DNA from: Fasciola hepatica
Taxonomy: Eukaryota > Platyhelminthes > Trematoda > Plagiorchiida > Fasciolidae
NCBI GenBank assembly: GCA_948099385.1
Contig: CANUEZ040000029.1
Coordinates: forward strand, 1,953,501 to 2,017,500
DNA: 64,000 bases
Reading direction: 5' to 3'
Below, in pieces: positions 27,805 through 38,284 of the stretch. Both the position numbers and the translations under genes were made by a program. Position 1 is the stretch's first letter; the number at the start of each line of letters is the position of its first letter. A model generated the notes under the pieces. That model was not told the DNA's origin, did no database searches, and saw only the letters and a program-made list of their open reading frames with translations.

Positions 27805-29119
27805 ACTTGTGCATTGCCTTCATCTACACTTCATGTTTTCACGATGACGGATTTCCACCAGCGAATTCGTTGGAAGCATGGCAACATGCATCCCGGATAT
27901 GACCCTTACAAAGAGTAAAAACACTGTTTACCAAGTTTATTAGTAGATATTCTTTCTTTTGATGAGTATTTTCGATAAAAGGCGAACAGACTTTCTTTCT
28001 ATCCATAGAACGGGTAGTTTGGGGCTGCGGAAATGAAAACTGAATTCTGTCGTTCAACGTCTACCAATGCTATTCCTAATCTCTTGTATCTGTAAATAGT
28101 TTTTATGACAGCACGGTTTCTTGGGACTGTGCTGTCATTCTTTTCGCAACGAGTTTTGCACGTCTGCCTTATTCGATGAAAGTATCGCCTTAAAATATTT
28201 ATCAACTAGCATTAGACCATAATTTGTAGCATCATAACTTGATTCTTAGTTCATCAATTGAGAAAGAGTACCTCATGTATATCACTACACGGGAGTGAAA
28301 ATAATTGAATTAATTCGCATCTCACCAGTGACTGGAATTGCACCATCTCTGGCAACATACGATTTGCATAAAGCAATATCCATCTGAACGCACTTTGTTG
28401 AACGGTTCTTTGTACACCTTCTTCGACATATTTTACCTGACAGTGAAAGAAAGTTATAAATCACCCAAATGACGTGTTCTGCGCCCGAGGTTCAGCTAGG
28501 TTAAATACAACTCGAAGTGTAAGGTGTACGCAAATTGGAACAATTGTCAACAACTGTCAACAACTGTCAAAACGTACCTGAATGAATGTGACTGAAACGC
28601 ATGAAGCGATTTCGTCAATAAATATGAATCAATTAAGGAAGAGAAACTGGATGTCTCACACCTAACAAGTGAAAACTTTGTTTTTATGTAATATCATCTA
28701 AGTATAATGAAATCGGTAAAGGAATCTACTTATTTTTCAAATAATATTCGCAGTTCTCCCCAAGTTCAATCTTTATGGTGGCACCATGCCTCACTACAGG
28801 TTCGGCGAGTACTAAATAATCAATGCATTCCATCGAAGATTATATAACAACATTGAGCACATCATTGATGTATTGAGTAGAGGATTACGCATGGTGGATT
28901 GCGATAACATAAGTAACCAGGACACAAGGGTTCATCAAAAAAGCGCAATAACGATCTGCGTAAGAGTGAAGTGAAATCTGTTAAATCAATACTTTTCAAG
29001 CAATTACTTTTGCTTTGTAATAGTGAACTAATCCAGAGTATTGCAAGAAATGCACTCATGTAGTTTACCAAAACCGTCTATTTAATACAAATGCCTCATA
29101 GGAATGCACATTTCAGGAG
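27805..29119. other. No gene seen
   Basis: Frames are short; it contains the triple 10-bp repeat at 28541-28570. Confidence 0.5.
28541..28570 (+). repeat. Tandem 10-bp repeat, three copies
   Basis: CAATTGTCAA is followed by two perfect CAACTGTCAA units. Confidence 0.85.
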
Positions 29120-29203
29120 AGCCAGTCAGTTGGAAAAAATAACTGCTGGCTATTTTTCTCCGAATGCGGAAACGGCGGCATACCGGAATGAATTGGCATT
29201 CGG
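29120..29203. repeat. Two adjacent hairpins
   Basis: The first has an 11-bp stem with one bulge (29120-29131 with 29141-29151) and a 9-nt loop. The second has an 8-bp perfect stem, CCGAATGC (29160-29167) with GCATTCGG (29196-29203). No RNA family was recognised. Confidence 0.6.
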
Positions 29204-32200
29204 GTAATTACTCTACCCAGAAATTTGTTGTGAATCGAATGGGTTTGCTCCCTGTTCTTAAGTTCGAGTAAATTGTGGAAACTGTGTGCAGTTGTGAGCA
29301 GATTCTCAGTTTACTCGAAAAATTCTGCGAAACCCCAAAATGCCGATTTGTACCACACTTGGTAGGGTTAATTTATGATGTGCGGGAGAATATACGACAA
29401 GCCCCATTGTATTTATTTTTTATTATTTGCTCGCTGTTCATAGTCAGTTGTCTGACTTTATCATTATTGGCTTTCGAGTAGTGCTATTTCTCAATAAGTA
29501 TGACAGACTTATGGCTTATCATTGTAAATCAGGACGGCATTTCCGAGCTGAAATTTCTGATCATTGAACAGTCACTAGTGCAACTTACTAACGATCCCAA
29601 ATGGTAGCTTGGAAACTGCATGCAAAACACAGGTTCAATTAATAAATTAACCACGCCTTCGTTGACTGGAATGCGTGATATTGGTTTGACAGCACTCAGC
29701 GTTCACCGTTGATTGCATTTCAAAATGTAGAATATTTGTGCCCCTTGGGGTACACTGTAAGCTTAATAAAGTCTTTTCGGAGGCTCTGAACATATCGGTA
29801 CGAAATGTGCATCTGGTTCATCCGTTTTTTTTTTGTTTATTCATTTTTGCTTGTGAATTTGCTGGTCACACCTCTCCCCCATTGTCAAATTCTTAGTGTT
29901 GGTCGGGCGATCCCTTAAGTGAAGTTTCAAGTCCAGTAAAGTACCTCACTCAAAATCACTGGTTTCGTGGAAAAAAATTATTGTTCTTACATGTGAGTGG
30001 TTGCACAGTATCATACTTTATGAGTGATATATTCGCGAACCACAGCGTTTTACGACTCGATCAGTCCAAACGTAGGATGCTTGTTTCGAAAAAACACCTT
30101 GTGAATGAGTTGTGAGAACAATTTACCAAATCACTGTTGCCATTTTCCATCCAGTTCATCGCTACCCAACACCGCGTACTGAGTCCACCATTACCGCGTT
30201 TTCTTCACCAAATACTTTATCACCATTTCCCTAGCATTTAATTAAAAATTGTTGAATTGACTTTCGCCAAGTCTCGCACATCACAAAACGTGAGTATATT
30301 TGACTTGACAAGATTTTGAGAATAATCTGCATTCCTTGACCACATGATGCACTCGATTTGTAAAAAAATGATGACTGTAAGAACTGAGCAACCGTAATGT
30401 TTGAAGAAATCACCGATTTTGCATGCAGCAATCTCACCTTTTTTGACGCTTCCTAATTTGGATTTATTGCGAGTAGAATGGAGTGTGGTATTAGGTTAAT
30501 ATGCATGTAGTATATATTTTTTACTTATGGTTTTTTTCGGACACAGTAGATAATTAGGAAAGGGTATTACCCCAAGGTAAAAAGACAATGAAACTTGTGA
30601 CGTGCGTCACGGTTACGCATGAAACGAACGGCTGATAATCAGTTCGATGCATACTACCAGTCGGCTTTTACAGAGAAGATAAACAATTGAGTCAAAAATG
30701 AGAAAAAAGCAAGAAGGTTTTCTGGACAATTATACAGGTGTGTTTGAATTCAGAAGTAAAAGTGAAGCTCATTAATGATACTCAAAAACATTTTTTTGGA
30801 AGCGTTACGGATGGACTGCTTTTCACAAACCATGCGTCAGTCGAATCAAATGTATTTTAGTAGATGAGAACCGTCTAAAACAATTTTATATAACGTTCCT
30901 AATGTATCAGAAAAATAATGGATTATTTTGGATTTTTTTATTCATGATCAATCTTAAATCAGCCTTGAAAAAGGTGTAGATTTTGTCCCGAATCTCTGCA
31001 TATTAGATAGACAGTCTACCCGGTCAAAAACGGACAACGCTTAATGTGCATATGTGTACCTTATTCCCTCCTCATCGAATAACAAAACCATTTTAGGGAG
31101 CTTCATTGTGACATTTGCGACAAACAAAACGGTACCTTCGTCCACGAGTCCGCTCCCCTATATGATAACTGAAATACAAACAACGTTTTCCAAATAAAGA
31201 AACGTTGATGACTATGAGTGAATTTTGACTCGCCTCAACCACAAGGATAAATAATATTCTTCTTCCGTATAAAACTTTGATATTTAACCGTTTACGGACC
31301 CCAAGTAACGATTACTTTGTTTGCCTTGTGCTACAACGCAACTCTGACTTTTCTTTTCAAGATTAATTCGGGAGAAGCATGTTTCAACTTCCTCAAATCT
31401 TGTCTCCAGAAATCAATCATTCGGGCTCTCGATGACCAAGTCAGATTGGGATGCAAAATTACTACAATTCGAGTCCGTTTTAATTTTGTAGAATAATATG
31501 TGCTATGTTTCAGCTCTGGCTTTTCTTTTCTATATCAAATAATTATTTGTACTAGGACATATTTCTTTGGTATGCTGCGCAATCATTTTTTTGAATTATT
31601 TCAACCTTACACTCTGGGATGTGAGTTGGTTTTATTGGTGACTTGAATTCTCTCACCTATTTTATTACACCAGTTTATTTTAGTTGTACGTATGTTGGTA
31701 ATTCATTTGTGCGTTTCAACATGTGGGTGGAATGATTTTTCCAGTAGGTACACACAGTAGTTCAAGAAAGCAGAACCAAACTAATCTTCTCATTTTTCAT
31801 TTATCAGAAATGATGAAGGTTGATTTTCAAAACAACTCTTGATTTTCCCCAAATGAGATACAAATGTGGTCAAAAAATCACCCATGAATGATGAAGTTTG
31901 CAGAAGGAAAAATAATAATCAAAAAAACTGTTTCGGTTGTGTGAAACACACGAGGAATTCATGTCGATTTGGGCACAGCAAGATGAGCGTCAGATGGAAC
32001 ACTGTTTTGAATTTCACATGTTCAACCGAAAACAGAGTAGCCTTCAGTTAAAGTGCGTCGTAGGCTGCAAAGCTATTTTTGTGTGAAGTAAATTCCCTTT
32101 GACGAAGAGGAGACACTATGATGAGATATACAGTAAGTATATTCAGTTAATACCGTTTGAGCAAAGCGATAAAAAAGTAAACGAAATTCATTTTAATTGC

Positions 32201-33568
32201 ATTGTTGGATATTAATAAACATTCAAACAACTTTATTACACCGTAGTAAGATTGATCAAGAATCTATTTATGGAACAACGGAAAACTGATTGAGAATTTC
32301 TAGGTTATCATAAGCGTCATACAGGAGACGTAATGCCAAATGTTTGGCACTGACCAAGTGCCTTTGCTATCTGCGACAGGCAGATGCACGCCAACTTTAA
32401 TTTGAATGTGTGGTGCTCGTGAGACGCTGAACAACATTCAAGCCACGTGAGTATTTTCAAAGCTATGTATTTGTAAACATTCCAGTTAGCGTCGGACAAA
32501 CAAGCGAACAAAAACCGTTTATACCAGTTTTTTGCCAGTTCACGAAAATCAAACACAATTCATTTGATCTTATAACAATCCCTTTGTACGATGGTTACAC
32601 TCGACAGTAAGAACAGTGCACTTTCGGGCAGTACACGTGGGCAACAAAGGTACGCAGTACGCAATCCATTTTCTAGGCTAAGCTGGAATTCAGTGGAGCC
32701 GGTTTCGCTAAAATCATAACGCGTTCACTGTCGTAGATTACGGTGGTGTCGTTGAACTAAATAAATGACGGAGGATAGTGGTTAGACATATGATCATATG
32801 GACATAGCAGTAACAAATCGAGTGCAAATTAACGACATTCCCTTCAGAAGAGTAATTTAACTTCACAAAAATAATTAGAAGCTGTACAGCTGTATGGTTC
32901 TTTCAATCAATCAACAGCTATTTATTTTCTTTCTGAATAAATTCATATTTTTCTTCACTGCCTACTCACAATTCCATTCGACAGATCATCACACAATATT
33001 CACACCGTGCACCAACGGCTTCCTTCATACAGTGTGAAAATCACCGCAATTTATTTCGTCTGGTGAAAAATGACTGACAGGATGTGGGAAACACGTACCA
33101 AAGGTGACCTGATGGAACTCGCTGCAAATCGACCGGCACTGCAAAGGAGGAGTGTATTAAAATAAAATGTGCCGATTTAATTTTGGCACCTAACGTTCTG
33201 CCCAGTCAGAGTAAACAACGGTAAGATAGACTTCCAGTCGCACAAGTAACTGTGAGAAATTTCGAATGATTTTTTCCGGTGGCTGACAAAATATTTCTGA
33301 CTCTTACTACCGTTGTTTTCTTGAAGTGACTAGTGGCAAATGAGAACGAAGATTGTCTCGTAAAATAAATAATAACAAAAAATAACAATGCAAATGACGT
33401 TGTCTATTCTGCATCCTCCTTCTGTGTACATCTAGAAGTTAGTAATTATTGCTTGGACGGAAAGCCCGGGGCTTATTGCATGACTTGGTTGATTGTACAC
33501 ATGGTAATTAGTTACTTAAAGTTACTCACCACACCCAATGTTTATTTTTTAAGTTAAACAAAAGAGTA
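29204..33568. other. No gene seen
   Basis: The only frame of note is 29275-29481 (+, 68 codons), which ends in a hydrophobic, tail-anchor-like stretch. It is chance-length. A perfect 14-bp palindrome lies at 32787-32800. Confidence 0.5.
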
Positions 33569-33772
33569 ATGTTTTTTAATGACATTCTCATGCATCCTAG
33601 TAGCTTTGAATATTCATATGTTGCCAGTACCTCAGCTTGTTGGCTTCCTTTGAATCCCCGATCATTGAGTCTGGAGGTTTGGGTCGAAAATGTTGCATCA
33701 TCAGTTAAGATGATACCAGGAATTGGCAGTGATCATTTCAACTCATATTCCGATGAAATTTCTGCGACCTAA
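33569..33772 (+). mobile_element. Possible non-LTR retrotransposon endonuclease fragment
   Basis: The frame contains NPRSLSLEVWVENVASSVK and then PGIGSDHF. APE-type endonucleases of CR1/Jockey-like retrotransposons have a block of the form NPRSLLDLV-F-TN, then a short spacer, then a closing GxGSDH motif that includes a catalytic His. SDH is intact here, but the Leu-Asp-Leu core is changed. Only the last third of an endonuclease domain is present and no reverse transcriptase follows in frame. The pattern is short, so confidence is limited. Confidence 0.35.
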
Positions 33773-36700
33773 ACACGAAGCTCGGAAATCAGGTGTCTAA
33801 CAACCTATCTGCTTGCAAAATAGAGGCACATTAGTGTTGGTTTGCGTGCGAATGGTTTACTTGAATTTCTTAGATAACCACGACGAGCCGTAGGTTTGAC
33901 GGTGCGTCAGTTTTGAGAGTTGACTGAACTGGGTTAAAACAGACGTGCTAAGGTTTCTTTTATTTTGCTTTCAATTCTTCCTCGAATTCCACACCACCAT
34001 AGGCCACTGCACATGAATACCTGAGCAGGAAGAATTTCGATGATGCCAGGGGAAGAACCTCACCGCTAAACTGGCTTGGAAGGCAAATTGAATTCTGTCG
34101 AAGCGATTGTTTATTTCCACAGTTATCATCAGATTTTATAAATTCTGACCGTGGCTGTGAAACCATACCGCAGTTTTCATTAGGTGTATGTACAACAAGG
34201 AGTAATTTCTCCCTCCAGTCACTATAACTTTCTCTTCCGGAGATTCAAGGAACACAATTTCCTCACTTTTGAATTCATAAAGCCAATTTAAAATAATCAG
34301 CTCTCACCTGTGTATGATTACCCTAGTCTTAGCTTAACAAGGAATGCCGTGGATACAGAAACATGCGAATATCAAACTGACTAGGACAGTCAACGGGATG
34401 CCACCGATCAAAGGACAGATGGCGAATATGTCGAAAGCATCCCGAAGCACACCAAAGAAGGCCTATAAACTGGCAGATGGGTTACAGCGGGTTCTCAGGC
34501 AACCAACAAGATAGCCCATGCAAGGGGCTACCGATCAAGCCGCCAACCGGAACAATCAAATCAGCCGAACGGAAAAAGTACACAAAATAATCAAGCTAAT
34601 GGCCACAGGCAAATGAGGAGAACGTGGTCGTAACACTTTGTTGGCAGGAGAATCAAGGTTGCTGAAGTGCAGTCTGGAAAAAAGAAGTGTATAACCGGTT
34701 GTACTTGGGTCACTAAGTTAACCTCTGTGGTTTCTGAAATACAGGTGTTCCTCACTCATCTTGTCTTCTCCGTTACATTATCATTTTAGACGTTTAATGT
34801 ATATTTGCATTTTATCTGTGTTCGCAGTTTGCGCGTATCCGTCGCACCAGAAAGTTAATTCCTGTATTGTTTGCGGCACCAACTATTACTCCTGGCTCTA
34901 TTCGTTAGCCTTCCGGTATAGATTTTCCAGTATTGGACATCCTCTTCTTAAATGGAGTCTTTGCTCTCGCAGTTCGCAGAGAGAATGCTACATTTTCCAA
35001 TCTCTTCCCTGAACGATGCACTTTGATAATGGACTTTCTGTTTAGTACTATACGTATTTTGTGTTATTTCAATTGCTGTAAACCTAATCGTCAAGACAAA
35101 TGTATGAGAGTTAACGATTGAGACATGTCCCCATCGCTGTGTCCATCATATTTACCAGATAGTACTCCCTCATTGTAATAATTGTGCCAACTGATTCCGG
35201 TTTGCAACGAGTAAAGAAAGATGAGTAAAACTTAAGTTGATTTTAAGTTACTCATACATCCTGTACATTTTGCTTTTTATGAGTACTAATGCTATTTTTA
35301 GGGGTTTCATTAGCAGATCCTGTTTCCCATAGCATCCCCTTAAAAATCAAATTTATCGTTTACAAGAGCTATTTTTCGAACCGCGTACTGTGGTTAAATC
35401 ATTCAGGTAGAAGTATAGGGATACAAAAACCATACTGATGAATTTTCGTGTTCGTAACGAGTACATTCATGATGACGTCCATCCGAAAAACAATATGGGC
35501 TTATTGTTGACAGCATTCACACACTGAATTATTTGTTCACTGTATACCCGAAAATGCTCTTTTCGCACATTGTTCCAAGTGTCGCCTACACACAGGATGC
35601 TTTGCGCGGGATTTATTTTGGAGGCAGGTGATTGGTTCAATAGGAAAGGGACATTCGGTGTCATACAGTGATTTGAAAACTCTATCCTGATTGGTAGAAA
35701 ACAGCCTGATGCACATGATAGTGCCTTATTTATTTATGTTATTATGAAACCATTCTGGTTTCACCTGATGTTAGTCAGATATTATTTACGTGAGTGCTGC
35801 ATTTATTTCCAAGACTTGTTTACCAAAGTGTTTTGTTTGATTATTTTTGTATTTCATGAACAGCTGTCGGCTTTTCTTATCAAATGTACTATTCTTTTTT
35901 TTTAACTTTCTCCACTTTTACTTGAGCGTACTGTTTGCTTTCTTGGCACTGTTCGCACACGAAGGTTATTCAGTGATGTTTAAGTGACCATTTGTTATTC
36001 CCGCTTATAAAATGACAGGCACAATAGTATAGAATAGGACTCAGGCATTGAAACACATTCGTTTATGTATAGGACTTTTTGGTCTGTTTGAGGCCAATGC
36101 ACTTTATATATTCCGCTTAGTAAATGGTTGCTCACTACTGGACAAAGCTAGACAAATAACTATGGATTCAAGGATGTATTATACTAGGTGGGAATAAAAT
36201 ACAAACCGTCGAGTGTTTTCTAGATGAATCGAAACACTAGTTGGGAATGAAAGATTTCTTCCTTGATAGAGATTCAGTCATGTATTGATCAGAGTGGAAA
36301 ATTGCTGCGAGAAAGTACATGGGGTCTGTGAATTTTTGAAAGGGAACATCAGAGCTAAAAGGAGCAATTTCATGTATTGTAGCTCTTTTGTCAGTAGGAG
36401 AGTTTACATGTAGATTATTTTCACCACCTTATGTAGTTAGACGCACGACAACCGTCACATTTACCTTAGTGGCAGTTGCAGCCATGTCATGTTTGTCTCA
36501 TCTCGTTTTATACCACTAGCTTCAAACGAACATGAGACACGTCAAAACTGGTAAATAGTGATGTTCTTTCGGTTCACGTGGATCGTCCTCGTATGATCCT
36601 GATCACTAGGTCTAAGAAATTAATCTTAAGATCTTTATTAGAGAGACATTGTTTGTATGCCAAGTTTAAAAAAGCCTCAGCAATACGTCCACTTGGCTTG

Positions 36701-36825
36701 GTTCTATTTATTTACTATCTTGATTCCCCGTCGTCTTCCTTAAGTGTTTGAACGTACAAATCTAAGCTGACCCAATCAAGCTTTAGTAAAATTATGTTTA
36801 AGCTGACTTACAATTTCCCATTTAA
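33773..36825. other. No supportable gene
   Basis: It contains a purine-rich, GC-raised patch at 34341-34690 and a short frame at 34797-35012 with a signal-peptide-like start. Confidence 0.45.
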
Positions 36826-37213
36826 TGGGAGATTATTCAAAATTTGACGAATGATATGATCGCTGTCGGTATTTTTCTACATCCGTACGAAACAAAGACC
36901 CATACCCTATTTTGGTATTCAAGAATCACCCTTTTGCTTTCCGAAATAAGACTCAAAATGTGGGATTTGTATCTTCTCTATGCCCTCGGTATTGACGAAC
37001 ATTCTCTATCCTGGTCAGCTGCAGTCTTTTTTTGGATTTCTTTCCACAAACGAAAATACTGCAGTCACTGAAAGAGCAACCCCGACAGGAGAAAGTTTTC
37101 TCGGGGGGATGTTTATTCATGTCAAGTCATTTGCCGATGTGCCTCACTTTCAGGTTTTATCCACTATTATATTCAGCATCAACTCAAATACGCTGTCAAC
37201 TGATAATGCATAG
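36826..37213 (+). mobile_element. Ty3/gypsy RNase H relic just upstream of the GPCR
   Basis: The frame 36826-37071 reads DMIAVGIFLHP, then FWYSR, then FFWISFHKRK. Ty3/gypsy RNase H domains show SDxAVGAVLxQ, then AFFSRKL, then FTIFTDHKPL, with nearly the same distances and no large gap. The first Asp and the TDH Asp are both replaced, so the domain is inactive. In the codons before 36826, after in-frame stops, ADLQFP resembles the ADATLLAHP block. A second frame (36980-37213) continues with a stretch like the FxxDIRH end of the domain, which implies a frameshift. It ends about 370 bp before the receptor start codon. Confidence 0.48.
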
Positions 37214-37425
37214 GAGGCGATAAAAACGTAAACCGTAGATTCCGCTTTGCACACAAGCCAGACCATTTGCTAATCATGTAATCTCATTGAAGTAGTTGAG
37301 TAAAAGTACCAGTAAGCTTTTGACAAATTTGTTTATTTTCTTCAAAAGAACTAGGTTGTCTCTTACGGACAGGGAACTCCACTTTATTGTCAATCAATGA
37401 CCGACTTATTCCAATCACTTCTCCG

Positions 37426-37442
37426 TATATATACACATTTCA
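37426..37442 (+). promoter_or_regulatory. Possible TATA-like run or splice acceptor upstream of the GPCR
   Basis: TATATATA at 37426-37433 lies about 150 bp before the GPCR start codon, and ACACATTTCAG ends at 37441-37442. The first could be a core promoter element. The second could be a cis- or trans-splice acceptor for the 5' end of the receptor mRNA. AT-rich DNA gives such matches often, so this is only a suggestion. Confidence 0.15.
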
Positions 37443-37585
37443 GATGCAACAATCGGGAGACTGGTGGGAACGATTGCATTGATTGTCACGTCACCAATAT
37501 CTCTTTCAATGTGGGATCATCCAGCCGATGAATAAACTCCAACTTCTCCGCACATTGTATCCTTCGGAATTTGCCGAAATACCAG

Positions 37586-38284
37586 ATGTCGTTCATGACA
37601 GCGGAACTGTCAAGTCAAATTCCCACTGTGCTCATCATGCTCAGCATTATATGTGTAGTGGGCACGGTAGGCAATTTGCTTGTGATTATAGTGTACGCTC
37701 TGAAACATGACAGACTAACATCGACCTTGTTCATTCTGGTTCTTGCGGTCGCCGACTTTCTCGCCTGTTTGACGCTTATTCCCGGTACAATTGCCATTGA
37801 ATATTTAGAGTGGAAGATACGTTCGTCATTCCTGTGCAAATCGTACTATTTGCTCAATAACAGTTTCATACCTTTCAGCAGTCTGCTTATTAGTTGTATA
37901 GCGTTTGACCGATACTTCTGTCTGTGTCACCCGTTCTCAAAAATAATGACGTTTGTACGTGCCAAACGCATTATCGGTGTCCTCGTTTTCGCGTGCCTAT
38001 TTCAAGGCGGTTGTTCCACATTCCTTGTTCGGATTGAGAAAGTGAAATCTACTCCAGCCAATATATTTCATCAAAGTGAAAATGATACGAGGCTTGAGAT
38101 GTCCGCATCAATGAACGGTACCCTGAATGACACATATGAATGTACCGAGGTCATTCGTGTCAATGTGACCATGCTGGAATATGTCTGGTACCGAGTCACA
38201 CAAAAGATTCAGATTGTCAGTTACGTGTTTTGTATCCTGTCTGTGACGGTGCTTTATATATTGATCTACAGTTCGGTTTCAAAG
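37586..38284 (+). CDS. GPCR exon 1: N-terminus to end of TM5
   Basis: The exon codes for residues 1-233. TM1 is about 13-37, TM2 47-67, TM3 84-112 with Cys84 and DRY, TM4 128-148 and TM5 209-231. The second extracellular loop (about 149-205) carries four N-glycosylation sequons (N166, N177, N181, N193) and Cys186, the expected disulfide partner of Cys84. The exon ends in AAG followed by GTAAGTTCC, a near-perfect donor, exactly between codons. Odd points are that TM4 lacks the usual Trp (4.50) and TM5 lacks the usual Pro (5.50). The frame stays open back to 37532 and includes an NFS sequon there, so the real protein may start in an upstream exon joined somewhere in 37532-37586. Confidence 0.88.

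Noticed and set aside
37483..37710. Frame overlapping the GPCR start
   Set aside because: It is a shadow of the receptor frame; the receptor has clear family motifs.
37615..37839. Minus-strand frame within GPCR exon 1
   Set aside because: It is an antisense shadow of the receptor coding sequence.
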